NCBI RefSeq assembly: GCF_004361065.1
Contig: NZ_SELT01000003.1
Coordinates: forward strand, 124,001 to 188,000
DNA: 64,000 bases
DNA from: Cognatilysobacter terrigena
GTDB lineage: Bacteria; Pseudomonadota; Gammaproteobacteria; Xanthomonadales; Xanthomonadaceae
Direction of reading: 5' to 3'
Every line of letters begins with the position of its first letter. The stretch's first letter is position 1. Shown here one piece after another: positions 18,934 to 27,134 of this stretch. The notes below the pieces were generated by a model. The model had not been told where the DNA came from. It searched no databases and saw only the letters and a list, made by a program, of their open reading frames with translations. The translations under genes were made by a program, and so were the position numbers.

Positions 18934-21012
18934 TTACCAGATCACGACCTGCTGGTCGCCACCGCGCACCATCGGGCTGCCGGCCTTGCACTGGAACGCG
19001 TTCGCGAACGCCGGCATGTTCGACGGCGCACCGATCGCACGGAAGTTCGCCGGTGCGTGCTCGTCGGTGGTGATGCGCAGCTTCAGCTCGTCCGGCGTGA
19101 AGTTGCGGCGCCACACGGTCGCGAAGTTGGTGAAGAAGCGCTGGTCGCGCGTCAGGCCGTCCTTGACGGTGTCCGGCTTGCCCGCGGTCGCCTTCTTCAT
19201 CGCGTCGTAGGCGGTGTTGAGGCCGCCGAGGTCCGCGATGTTCTCGCCGAGCGTGTGCTTGCCGTCGACCTTCAGGCCCGGCGCCGCTTCATAACCGTTG
19301 AACTGGTTGACGAGCTTGTCGGTGCGCGACGCGAAGCCCTTCGAGTCGGCATCGGTCCACCAGTTCTCGAAGTTGCCGGTCGGCCCGAAACGGCTGCCCT
19401 GGTCGTCGTAACCGTGCGTCATCTCGTGGCCGATCACCGCGCCGATGCCGCCGTAGTTCATTTCATCCGGGGCCTTCGGGTCGAAGAATGGCGGCTGCAG
19501 GATCGCGGCCGGGAAGACGATCTCGTTCATCGACGGGTTGTAGTACGCGTTGACCGTCTGCGGGCTCATGCCCCATTCGGTGCGATCGACCGGCTTGCCG
19601 ATCTTCGAGATGTCCCACTTGTAGTTGAACTCGTTCGCGGCCAGCGCGTTGCCGATGTAGCTGTCGCGCGACGTGCGCAGGCCCGACCAGTCACGCCACT
19701 TGTCCGGGTAGCCGATCTTCGGCGTGAACGCGGCCCACTTGGCGAGCGCCTTCTGCTTGGTTTCCGGCGTCATCCACTCGAGGTTCTCGATGCGCGCCTT
19801 CTGCGCGTCGCGCAGGTTCTGCACGAGCTGCTCCATGCGCGCCTTCGAATCGGCCGAGAACGCCGTCTTGACGTAGAGCTGGCCCATCGCTTCGCCGGCT
19901 GCGCCGTTCAGTGCGCCGAGCACGCGCTTGCCACGCTCTTTGATCGCCTTCTGGCCGCGCAGCGTCTTGTTGTAGAAGTCGAAGTTCTCGTTGACGAACG
20001 CGTCCGACAGATACGGCGACGCTTCGTCGACGGTGTGGAAGCGCAGGTAGCTGCGCCACGTCGCGGCCGGCACGTCTCCGAGCATCTTGCTCACTTCCTC
20101 ATGGAACGACGGAATGGCGAGCGAGAACATCGCCGGCACGTCGAGGCCCTGCGACTTGAAGAACGTCGTCCACGGGAAGTTCGGCGTCAGCTTGTCGGCT
20201 TCGGCCGGGCTCACCGGGTGATAGAACAGCTCCGCGTCACGCGACAGCTCCGCGCGCGACTTCGACGCCTTGGCGAGGCGCGTTTCGAACGCCACGACAT
20301 CCTTCGCCTGCTTGGCGGCATCGGCGGCCGACACGCCCGAAAGCGTCAGCACCTTGGCGACGTGCGCTTCGTACGCCTGCAGCACCTTGGCCTTCGAGGC
20401 GTCGGTATAGAACGTCGTATCCGGCAGGCCCAGGCCGCCCTGGAACGCGACGCCGATGTTGACCGAAGAATTCTTGTAGTCCGGCGTCGAGCCGAACCCG
20501 AACAGGACGTTCTCGCCCTTCGACGCGGACGTGCGCAGGTAGTCGGCGATCTCGCCCTTGTTCGACAGCTTGTCGATCGCGGCGAGGTGGCCCTTCAGCG
20601 GCGCGATGCCCTGTGCGTTGATCGTTTTGGTGTCCATGCCCGTCGCCCAGAAGTCGCCGACGATCTTCTCGACGCCGGTGTTGTTCTGCTTCGCGGCGAC
20701 CTTTTCGGCGATCTGGCGCTGCACGGCGTTGCTGCGCTCGTCGAGCATCTCGAACGCGCCCCACGAGGTGCGGTCGGACGGAATCGGATGCGACGCCAGC
20801 CACTTGCCGTTGACGTAACCGCCGAAGTCCTTGCACGGATCCTTCGACGGATCGAGGTCGGTCTTCACGAAGCGGTTGACCGGCGGCAGCTTGGCGGTGT
20901 CGATGGTGAGATCGCCCGACGCCTTCCTGGCAGGGGCGGCGTAGGCAACGACGCCGGCGAGCGCGGCCGTCACGGCGAGGGCGAGGGGAAGGGTGCGGGT
21001 CTTGAAGGTCAC
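18934..21012 (-). CDS. M13-family zinc metallopeptidase (PepO/neprilysin-like), intact
   Basis: Exported zinc peptidase of 692 residues, likely acting on oligopeptides in the periplasm or outside the cell. GTG at 21012 is chosen because GGAG lies 6 nt upstream and the signal peptide (TFKTRTLPLALAVTAALAGVVAYAAPA) starts there. M13 hallmarks are all present: DPCKDFGGYVNGKWLASHPIP near the mature start, NAYYNPSMNEIVFPAAILQPPFF, HEMTH in VIGHEMTHGYDDQG, GENIADLGG with the third zinc Glu, and HAPANFRAIGAPSN then CKAGSPMV at the C-terminus. It supplies the reference for judging the degenerate neighbour. Confidence 0.95.
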   Translation of the reverse strand: MTFKTRTLPLALAVTAALAGVVAYAAPARKASGDLTIDTAKLPPVNRFVKTDLDPSKDPCKDFGGYVNGKWLASHPIPSDRTSWGAFEMLDERSNAVQRQIAEKVAAKQNNTGVEKIVGDFWATGMDTKTINAQGIAPLKGHLAAIDKLSNKGEIADYLRTSASKGENVLFGFGSTPDYKNSSVNIGVAFQGGLGLPDTTFYTDASKAKVLQAYEAHVAKVLTLSGVSAADAAKQAKDVVAFETRLAKASKSRAELSRDAELFYHPVSPAEADKLTPNFPWTTFFKSQGLDVPAMFSLAIPSFHEEVSKMLGDVPAATWRSYLRFHTVDEASPYLSDAFVNENFDFYNKTLRGQKAIKERGKRVLGALNGAAGEAMGQLYVKTAFSADSKARMEQLVQNLRDAQKARIENLEWMTPETKQKALAKWAAFTPKIGYPDKWRDWSGLRTSRDSYIGNALAANEFNYKWDISKIGKPVDRTEWGMSPQTVNAYYNPSMNEIVFPAAILQPPFFDPKAPDEMNYGGIGAVIGHEMTHGYDDQGSRFGPTGNFENWWTDADSKGFASRTDKLVNQFNGYEAAPGLKVDGKHTLGENIADLGGLNTAYDAMKKATAGKPDTVKDGLTRDQRFFTNFATVWRRNFTPDELKLRITTDEHAPANFRAIGAPSNMPAFANAFQCKAGSPMVRGGDQQVVIW

Positions 21013-21137
21013 GTCGGGCTCCGGAGCCGGGACAGGGTCGACCCGCGCGCAGGCACGGGCGACACGCCAAAAGGCATGCCGGCCGGACGTTAGCGGCTGA
21101 CATGCCACTAGGGAGGGTGCCGGACGTCACATGTCGC

Positions 21138-21200
21138 GTTTAACAAAAACGTAACAACGACAATCTGGACGGACGGTGTGAAATCCCGTTTAACGAAAAC
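21138..21200 (+). repeat. Two 13-bp direct repeats exactly 50 bp apart
   Basis: GTTTAACAAAAAC at 21138-21150 recurs as GTTTAACGAAAAC at 21188-21200 with a single mismatch and a start-to-start distance of 50 bp. They sit in the 263-bp divergent region between the M13 peptidase and the secreted protein, in locally AT-richer sequence. Confidence 0.7.
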
Positions 21201-21217
21201 TCCTGTTCGTCTACAGT
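21189..21217 (+). promoter_or_regulatory. Candidate sigma-70-like promoter of the secreted protein gene
   Basis: TTTAAC (21189-21194) and TACAGT (21212-21217) are separated by 17 bp, matching 3/6 and 4/6 of the consensus boxes. The -35 box lies inside the second direct repeat. The start codon is about 58 nt further on. Confidence 0.3.
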
Positions 21218-21275
21218 GCGTTGGCGTCATTCGCCGCCTGTAAAGGGCCCGTGTCACAAATCGATGAGGTGCTTA

Positions 21276-22298
21276 GTGAAAACTGTCACAAAACTCCTTG
21301 CGACCGCCGGGCTTTCGGTGCTCGCCCTGAACGCATCCGCTGCTGACGGCGCGTCTAAGTATGGGCCGCGTGGGCAGGCGGTCTATTCGATCGTGAGTCA
21401 GTGGGGTCCATACATCGAGAAAACGTACGGCCAGCCGGTTGCGAAGTGGGCGAAGAGCATGGAGTCCACATTCGCCAAGGCACCTTTGGCTTCGCTCCAA
21501 GCGGCTGCGGAGAGCAAGACGTTCGGCGCGATGTCCAGTGCTCTGGTGCCGATCGTTAAAGGCAGCCGAACCGGGTTGAGCACAGCGACACAAACGGGCT
21601 TGACAAAGTCCACCGGGCAGTTGCTTGGCGATGCTGCGCAGGATCTGACATTCATCCCGATCACGCCCTGCCGTATCCTCGATACCCGTGTGGCCGGCGG
21701 TCCGATTGCCGCCAACGGAACGCGAGACTTCGACGTTACGGCCGTTTCGGACTACTCGTTCCAAGGAGGTGAGGCGTCGAACTGCAACGGCCTCGGTGCG
21801 GCAGGTTCGTTCGCCGCGGTTGCGATCAACCTAACGGTGGTAACACCGGGCGCGGCCGGCTACATCACCGCGTATCCATACCTTGCGACACGGCCCAACG
21901 CAGCGACTGTGAACTACGTGGCCGGCGACATCCGCGGAAATTTCGCTATCGTGCGGCTAGACCAAGGGTCCTCCGCTAACGAAATGACCATCTACTCGCT
22001 CGCGGGCACGCACGTCGTCGGTGACGTCGTCGGGTATTACATCCAATCGCCGGCGACCGCGCTGAGTTGCGTCGACACGGCTAATACGATCGTGAGCGTC
22101 GCCGCCGGCGGCACGTCGAATGTAAATGCGCCGGCGTGCGCGACGGGGTACACGATGACGGCCACGAACTGTGAGACCGGCAGTTGGGACATGCCTATCG
22201 TGTTCAGCCACGGCGGGACGTGTTCGGCAAAAAACAACAGCGCTAGCGCAGCGGAACTCCGCGCGTCGCGTACCTGCTGCCGAGTGCCCGGCCGCTGA
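21276..22298 (+). CDS. Secreted protein with an ITPCRILDTR-type extracellular domain, function unknown
   Basis: The product has a clear signal peptide (KTVTKLLATAGLSVLALNASAADG) and a helical Ala/Ser-rich stretch of about 110 residues. A beta-rich domain follows, opening FIPITPCRILDTRVAGGPIA, with VAINLTVVTPGAAGYITAYPYLATRPNAATVNY and GTHVVGDVVGYYI. This pattern recurs in extracellular proteins of actinobacteria and some proteobacteria. A Cys-rich tail (CATGYTMTATNC, GGTCSAKNN) closes the protein. GTG at 21276 is preceded by GAGGTG and begins right at the signal peptide; ATG at 21264 is the alternative. Codon use is less GC-biased than in neighbours, which may mean recent transfer. Confidence 0.75.
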   Translation: MKTVTKLLATAGLSVLALNASAADGASKYGPRGQAVYSIVSQWGPYIEKTYGQPVAKWAKSMESTFAKAPLASLQAAAESKTFGAMSSALVPIVKGSRTGLSTATQTGLTKSTGQLLGDAAQDLTFIPITPCRILDTRVAGGPIAANGTRDFDVTAVSDYSFQGGEASNCNGLGAAGSFAAVAINLTVVTPGAAGYITAYPYLATRPNAATVNYVAGDIRGNFAIVRLDQGSSANEMTIYSLAGTHVVGDVVGYYIQSPATALSCVDTANTIVSVAAGGTSNVNAPACATGYTMTATNCETGSWDMPIVFSHGGTCSAKNNSASAAELRASRTCCRVPGR

Positions 22299-22346
22299 CC
22301 CGCCACCGGCGAACGGGCGTGCGCCCTTCCGCCGCAGGAAGTCGAC

Positions 22347-22375
22347 GCCAACGCGCCCCGGCGCGTTGGCGCTTT
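22347..22375 (+). terminator. Hairpin after the secreted protein gene
   Basis: GCCAACGCGC and GCGCGTTGGC form a 10-bp stem with a CCCG loop about 50 nt past the stop; the tail GCTTTGCTTC is only weakly U-rich. Confidence 0.6.
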
Positions 22376-22390
22376 GCTTCCGCAAGCGCG

Positions 22391-22641
22391 ATGGCTCATC
22401 AGGTGGTAGACTAGACCATGTTAGCGCTCGTGCTATCGCCCTAACGGGCGCGTTTTCCAGGTTCTCGCAGGCCCTCTGGCCGTGCCGCAGTTCGCGGCAT
22501 TGCGACGTCATCCGCACGCATTCTCGACGCCGACACGCGCCGGCTCTTTTCCGGCGCGTCACCCCTTTGCTCGCAGCGCGGTAGGAAAGCTCCGAGTGGA
22601 CCCGCGGTCATTCCGCGGCGTATTTCCATTGGAGCATCACC
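22391..22641 (+). promoter_or_regulatory. Structured leader region upstream of the RNA helicase gene
   Basis: The roughly 250 nt before the helicase start hold no credible long frame but much structure. Two mini-ORFs occur: ATG at 22391-22414 (7 residues) and ATG at 22418-22444 encoding MLALVLSP with rare TTA and CTA leucine codons. The second overlaps GTTAG/CTAAC (22420-22424 with 22441-22445) and a competing hairpin CGCCC/GGGCG (22437-22450) followed by CGTTTT. Further stems lie at 22535-22559 (ACGCGCCGG/CCGGCGCGT) and 22602-22618 (CCGCGG/CCGCGG), close to the ribosome site GGAG. Regulation is inference from architecture only. Confidence 0.35.
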
Positions 22642-23943
22642 ATGACTGAACCCTCGACCTTCGAGGCGCTCGGCCTGCCGCCCGCCGTGCTGCGCGCGCT
22701 CGCCGTCCTCAACTACAACACCCCGACGCCGATCCAGCAGGCCGCGATCCCGGCGGTTCTCGCCGGCCGCGATGTCCTCGGCGCGGCGCAGACCGGCACC
22801 GGCAAGACCGGCGCATTCGCGCTGCCGCTGCTGGCCCGCCTGTCCAAGACCACGGCCGCGCAAGGCCCGCGCCGTCCGCGCGCGCTGATCCTCGTGCCGA
22901 CCCGCGAGCTCGCGGTGCAGGTCAACGAGAGCCTGCGTTCGTACGCCCGCCACCTGCAGCTGCATACCTGCATGATCTTCGGCGGCGTCGGCATGGGCCC
23001 GCAGATGGACGTCCTGCGTCGTGGCGTCGACATCATGGTCGCCACGCCCGGCCGACTGATCGACCACCTCGAGCGCGGCACCGCCAAGCTCGATTCGATC
23101 GGGATCCTCGTGCTCGACGAAGCCGATCGCATGCTCGACATGGGTTTCATGCCGGCGATCAAGCGCATCGTCAACGGCGTGCCGAAGTCCCGCCAGACGC
23201 TGCTGTTCTCGGCGACGTTCGAGCCGCGCATCCGCGGCCTCGCGATGGACTTCATGCGTAACCCGGTCGAAGTCGAAGTCGCGGCGCGCAACACCGTCGC
23301 GTCGACGATCAAGCACATCGCGCATCCGGTCGACGGCAGCCGCAAGAAGGACCTGCTGGTCCATCTGCTCGCCACCCGCTTCCAGGATCGCGTGCTCGTG
23401 TTCGGTCGCACCAAGCACGGCTGCAATCGCCTCGCCGAGCAGCTGGAAGACGCGGGCCTGAAGGCCGTCGCCATCCACGGCAACAAGAGCCAGGGCCAGC
23501 GTCAGAAGGCGCTCGACGCATTCAAGGCCGGCCGCGCACGCGTGCTGGTCGCGACCGACGTCGCCGCGCGCGGTCTCGATATTCCGGACCTGCCGCTGGT
23601 CATCAACTTCGACCTGCCGATGGTCGCCGAGGACTACGTGCACCGCATCGGCCGCACGGGTCGCAACGGCGCGACCGGCGAGGCGATCTCGCTCGTGGGC
23701 GTCGACGAAGGCGGCCTGCTGGCGCAGGTGCAGAAGATGCTCGGCCAGAACGTGCAGCAGGAAACGGTCGAAGGCTTCGTGCCGACGCGTCCGCTGCGCA
23801 TGGACATGAAGCCGGTGCAGGCGCAGCGCACGCCGCGTCCGGCGCATCGTCCGCACGGCAAGCCCGCTGCGCGCCATGCGCATGCGCAGTCGCCGAAGGG
23901 TCGCAGCAGCGCAGGTTCGCGCCGTTCGAACGGATCGCGCTGA
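22642..23943 (+). CDS. DEAD-box ATP-dependent RNA helicase, RhlE-like
   Basis: A cytosolic RNA-unwinding ATPase for ribosome assembly, mRNA decay or cold adaptation. The 433-residue protein has the Q motif (PTPIQQAAIP), motif I (AQTGTGKTGAF), Ia (PTRELAVQV), the DEAD box (VLDEADRMLDMGF), SAT (LFSATFEPRI), and the C-terminal motifs VATDVAARGLDIPDL and HRIGRTGRNG. A basic His/Arg/Ser-rich tail of about 60 residues (RTPRPAHRPHGKPAARHAHAQ) should bind RNA. RhlE is the closest group; RhlB and DeaD lack this tail layout. GGAG precedes the ATG by about 8 nt. It stands alone, with its own leader and terminator. Confidence 0.95.
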   Translation: MTEPSTFEALGLPPAVLRALAVLNYNTPTPIQQAAIPAVLAGRDVLGAAQTGTGKTGAFALPLLARLSKTTAAQGPRRPRALILVPTRELAVQVNESLRSYARHLQLHTCMIFGGVGMGPQMDVLRRGVDIMVATPGRLIDHLERGTAKLDSIGILVLDEADRMLDMGFMPAIKRIVNGVPKSRQTLLFSATFEPRIRGLAMDFMRNPVEVEVAARNTVASTIKHIAHPVDGSRKKDLLVHLLATRFQDRVLVFGRTKHGCNRLAEQLEDAGLKAVAIHGNKSQGQRQKALDAFKAGRARVLVATDVAARGLDIPDLPLVINFDLPMVAEDYVHRIGRTGRNGATGEAISLVGVDEGGLLAQVQKMLGQNVQQETVEGFVPTRPLRMDMKPVQAQRTPRPAHRPHGKPAARHAHAQSPKGRSSAGSRRSNGSR

Positions 23944-23986
23944 GTTGATCGAGCGTCGTCGCGTAATTGCGACGATGTGATGTGCG

Positions 23987-24017
23987 AAACGCCGTCGGCT
24001 GATGCCGGCGGCGTTTT
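23987..24017 (+). terminator. Terminator after the RNA helicase gene
   Basis: AAACGCCGTCGGC and GCCGGCGGCGTTT form a 13-bp stem (one G-U) round TGAT, ending in TTTT. It lies just before the stop of the convergent DUF1501 gene, on whose strand an AAAC-derived GTTTCG tail makes it usable in both directions. Confidence 0.75.
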
Positions 24018-24032
24018 CGTTTGCGCGGTCGA

Positions 24033-25175
24033 TCAGCCGACGAGGCCGGTCAGCGGGCGCGCGTTCGCACTGTCGGGGAACACGCTCGTGTCCAGCGTGC
24101 CGCGCGCTATCCCGAGATGGTTGGCGAGCACGCCTTTGAACAGCGAACGCAGGTCAGTGGTGGCGTGCAGGTCGCGGCCTTCGAACAGCGCGGACGGTGA
24201 CAGCCCGGGCCAATCGCCTGCGATGCGTCCACCGCGCACCGCCCCGCCAGCGAGAAACGCGACGCCGCCCGTGCCGTGATCGGTGCCGCCCGTGCCGTTC
24301 GCCGCGGCGGTGCGGCCGAACTCGGTGACGATCGCGATGACCGTCTTCGACCAGATCGGTTGCGCGGCGTCGTGGAAGGCACGAAGGCCGGCGTCGAGTT
24401 CGCCGAGCTTCCGCTTGAGCTGATACGCCTGGCCGCCGTGGCTGTCCCAACCCGTGTCTTCGACGAACGCGATTCGCGGGCCGTCCGGCGCACGCATGAA
24501 GGTTGCAGCGGATTGCATCGCCTGCGGCAGTCGCATCGCGCCGGACGCACCCATGTCGCTGCTGCGTTGCATAGCGTCGGCGAATACCGGTGCGAGCTCG
24601 CGATCGTTCGAGTACAGCGCCTTCAGCCGCTCGAGCATCATCGGATCGACGTCGTCCGCGAAGGGAGGCGACCACGTGCGCACGTGGCCCGGCCCGCGCG
24701 CGGACAGCGGCGCGACGCTCGCGACCGCCAATGCATCCGTGCCTGTCATCGCCGCACTCGTGCGGCTCAGCCAGCCGGTCTGCAGATGCGCGCTGGCATC
24801 GCCGCCGCTTTCGACGTTGTCCTGCGCCTCGAAGTGCGAACGCCCGCGATACGGCGGCGCGATGGCGACGATGGGTAGCAGCTGCCGCGATGCATAGAGC
24901 TGCGACGCGAATGCGAGCGAAGGATGCAGGCCGAAGCCGCCGCTCAGCGGAAGCGCGTCGACGACGGCGAGATCGCGCCGCAGTCGCACGTAATCCGGGT
25001 CGTCGAGCGGCGGAAGCGCGTGCAGCGCGTCGAGTCCACCGCGCAGCAGCACGACGACGAAGCGCGCGTCGTCGTTGCCGCGCAGTGCGCCGGCGAACGT
25101 CGGGAGCCGTGGCCACAGCGCGAGTGATGCGCTGGCGCCGGCGAGTGCGAGGAAGCGGCGTCGGCTCGCGTCCAT
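24033..25175 (-). CDS. DUF1501 family exported protein (Tat signal, sulfatase-like fold)
   Basis: The 380-residue protein begins MDASRRRFLALAGASASLALWPRLP, a twin-arginine signal with RRRFL. The DUF1501 pattern follows: FVVVLLRGGLDALHALPPLDDPDYVRLR, LHPSLAFASQLYASRQLLPIVAI, TGWLSRT, and near the end VIAIVTEFGRTAAANGTGGTDHGTGGVAFLAGG, whose Glu/Asp/His residues resemble an alkaline-phosphatase-type metal site. Function is unproven. It follows the DUF1800 gene with a 1-nt gap, a very common pair in proteobacteria and planctomycetes; the two presumably work together on a folded exported substrate. Confidence 0.9.
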   Translation of the reverse strand: MDASRRRFLALAGASASLALWPRLPTFAGALRGNDDARFVVVLLRGGLDALHALPPLDDPDYVRLRRDLAVVDALPLSGGFGLHPSLAFASQLYASRQLLPIVAIAPPYRGRSHFEAQDNVESGGDASAHLQTGWLSRTSAAMTGTDALAVASVAPLSARGPGHVRTWSPPFADDVDPMMLERLKALYSNDRELAPVFADAMQRSSDMGASGAMRLPQAMQSAATFMRAPDGPRIAFVEDTGWDSHGGQAYQLKRKLGELDAGLRAFHDAAQPIWSKTVIAIVTEFGRTAAANGTGGTDHGTGGVAFLAGGAVRGGRIAGDWPGLSPSALFEGRDLHATTDLRSLFKGVLANHLGIARGTLDTSVFPDSANARPLTGLVG

Positions 25176-25176
25176 G

Positions 25177-26613
25177 TCAGGTTCTCCACTGGAACGCGGG
25201 GCTCGCGAACAGCAGCGCGAGGCCCGAACGGGCGGATTCGGCGCGACGCAGCGTCGTCGCGGTGGCGTCGTCGAGGTGCGGGCCGAGCGCGATACGCGCC
25301 GTCGCGAGCGGATCGGGCGATGCGGTCAGCGACGCGAGGCGCTGCGCAGCCTGGATGCGCTTGAACAGTGCGTCGCCACCGTTCCATGCCGATGTCGCGT
25401 CGGGAAATCCCGCCGGCGACCGTGGCGTGAACGCGGGCTCGCCGAGCTGCGCCAGCACGGGCTGCAGGCGAGCGATCGGTTGCGACGCATCCATCGCACG
25501 CAACGCGGCGATGAGGAAGTCGTCGGGCGTCCGGAACTTGCGCGCGGTCCGCGCCCACGCTTCGGGGCTGTCGATCAGGGCGCGATAGACGTCGGCCAGC
25601 GTGCCGCCGTTGCGCGTCCACGCCTGCGCCATGCGGTCGACGACCGCGCGTGGTGGCTCGTCCGCGATGAAATGCCGTGCGAGCTTGGTCGAGACGTGGC
25701 GGGCGGTGGACGGATGCACGGCGAGATCGCGAAGGATCGCGTGGCCCTGCTGCACGCCTGCGTCCGCATACGTACGTCCGAGCACGCGACGCGCGCCGCC
25801 TTCGTGTGCGTTCGGCCGGAACACGAACGCGGCGGGTGGCACGGCGTCGATGCTCTCGCGCGGCGCGGGCGTGCTCCAGCCGGTGATCGCACGCGCGAGT
25901 TCGGTGACGTCGCCTTGCGTGTAGCCGCCGTCGACGCCCAGCGTGTGCAGTTCGAGGATTTCGCGCGCGAGGTTCTCGTTGAGACCGAGCTGACGCTTGC
26001 CCGCGACGCGACGTGCGATTCGCGAGTCGTCGCCGACCGAACGCACGTTGTCGAGATAACGCAGCATCGCCGGATGCGATTCGACGGCGACAAGCAGAGC
26101 GTCGAAGCGGCCGAAGAGGTTGGCGCGGATCGCCTCGCGCTCCATCGGCGCTGCGTAGAGCAGGGCGGGGCGCTTGTCGAGCGAGACGGCGAAATGGTTC
26201 GACCAGAAGCGTACGAGCCGCTCGGCGAATCCGTCGGGCGTGGTCACCGCGTGGCCATAGCGTGCATCGAGTTCGTCGCGAACGGCCGCGCGCAAGTCCC
26301 CGCGGCCGCCGCCCCTGCGCATGCGCCTGGGCGACATGGACGCGTCGCCTTGCATCGACATGTCGTCGCGAACACGGAGCATCGCATCGTCGTCGCGCTG
26401 TCGCTTGGCCTGTCGAAGGCTTGCGAGCAGGGCGGCTTCGCGATGCACGTACTCGGCACTGCTCGGCAGCGATGCGAACGCGGATGTGCCGGCATCGCCG
26501 GTCATCTGCCGCGTCAGCAGCGTATGCGGATCGTCGCGGCGATCCGGATCGCCCGGGCGGGCGCCCAGGCCGAATCGGTTCAACGCGCTGGCGAGTTTCA
26601 GGTCATCGGTCAT
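25177..26613 (-). CDS. DUF1800 family protein
   Basis: The 478-residue product begins MTDDLKLASALNRFGLGARPGD, which is typical of DUF1800. It contains the family blocks RLVRFWSNHFAVSLDKRPALLYAAPMEREAIR, ENLAREILELHTLGVDGGYTQGDVTELARAITGW and VSTKLARHFIADEPP. The biochemical role is unknown. It is translationally close to the downstream DUF1501 gene and overlaps the upstream small membrane-protein gene by 11 nt, so a three-gene operon is likely. It has no signal peptide of its own, in contrast to its partner. Confidence 0.9.
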   Translation of the reverse strand: MTDDLKLASALNRFGLGARPGDPDRRDDPHTLLTRQMTGDAGTSAFASLPSSAEYVHREAALLASLRQAKRQRDDDAMLRVRDDMSMQGDASMSPRRMRRGGGRGDLRAAVRDELDARYGHAVTTPDGFAERLVRFWSNHFAVSLDKRPALLYAAPMEREAIRANLFGRFDALLVAVESHPAMLRYLDNVRSVGDDSRIARRVAGKRQLGLNENLAREILELHTLGVDGGYTQGDVTELARAITGWSTPAPRESIDAVPPAAFVFRPNAHEGGARRVLGRTYADAGVQQGHAILRDLAVHPSTARHVSTKLARHFIADEPPRAVVDRMAQAWTRNGGTLADVYRALIDSPEAWARTARKFRTPDDFLIAALRAMDASQPIARLQPVLAQLGEPAFTPRSPAGFPDATSAWNGGDALFKRIQAAQRLASLTASPDPLATARIALGPHLDDATATTLRRAESARSGLALLFASPAFQWRT

Positions 26614-26854
26614 GCGGCGGCCTCCCCGGGGATAACGCCCCGGGAAGGTCGCGGTTGACCGGCTTGGCGCAGGCGCGCGTCAGCGGTGCGTTCTTCTGCG
26701 TGGTTTCGCAGGCGTCCAGCGGCCGCGTCGGCGCGATGGGGCGCGATGCGACGAGGAAGGCGAGGGCGAGCAGGGCGACGCCGAATGCGACGCCCGCAGC
26801 CAGCGCCATGGCGTCGCGGAAGGCGGCGTTCGGTCGGTGCGCATCCTGCGTCAT
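26603..26854 (-). CDS. Small hypothetical single-span membrane protein upstream of DUF1800
   Basis: An 83-residue frame, MTQDAHRPNAAFRDAMALAAGVAFG, with one hydrophobic span (about residues 16-38), a Cys pair (DACETTQKNAPLTRAC) and a proline-rich C-terminus. It overlaps the DUF1800 start by 11 nt, suggesting translational coupling. No strong ribosome site and no known family were recognised, so it could be a chance frame. The span, the two spaced Cys residues and the overlap argue for a real gene. The 236 nt upstream show no other frame of interest. Confidence 0.45.
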   Translation of the reverse strand: MTQDAHRPNAAFRDAMALAAGVAFGVALLALAFLVASRPIAPTRPLDACETTQKNAPLTRACAKPVNRDLPGALSPGRPPHDR

Positions 26855-27090
26855 CGGGGGGTCGTCCTGTGTGTGCGGTGCTGCGGGGTGTCGGGTCGAC
26901 TGCAGCGCGCGCGCCCGGCCCGTGCGGCAAGGCGCGAGGGGTGCATGACGGCGCGGGAAGGGCGACGGTCCATGGCGGCAGTCCGATGATCCCGACCGCC
27001 AACGCGCAGCGCATGCCTACGGGCGACCCGGACCGATGCACGGTCGAGTCCGGCGTGCGGACGGTTGCCGGATCCGCGCCGTCAAACGGA

Positions 27091-27112
27091 ACGGGCCGCT
27101 TTCGCGGCCCGT
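27091..27112 (-). terminator. Terminator hairpin after the DUF885 gene
   Basis: ACGGGCCGC and GCGGCCCGT make a 9-bp stem around TTTC about 22 nt beyond the DUF885 stop; the minus-strand tail TCCGTTTGACG is only moderately U-rich. Confidence 0.6.
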
Positions 27113-27134
27113 CCGGGTGAAGCGGCAGGGGCGA

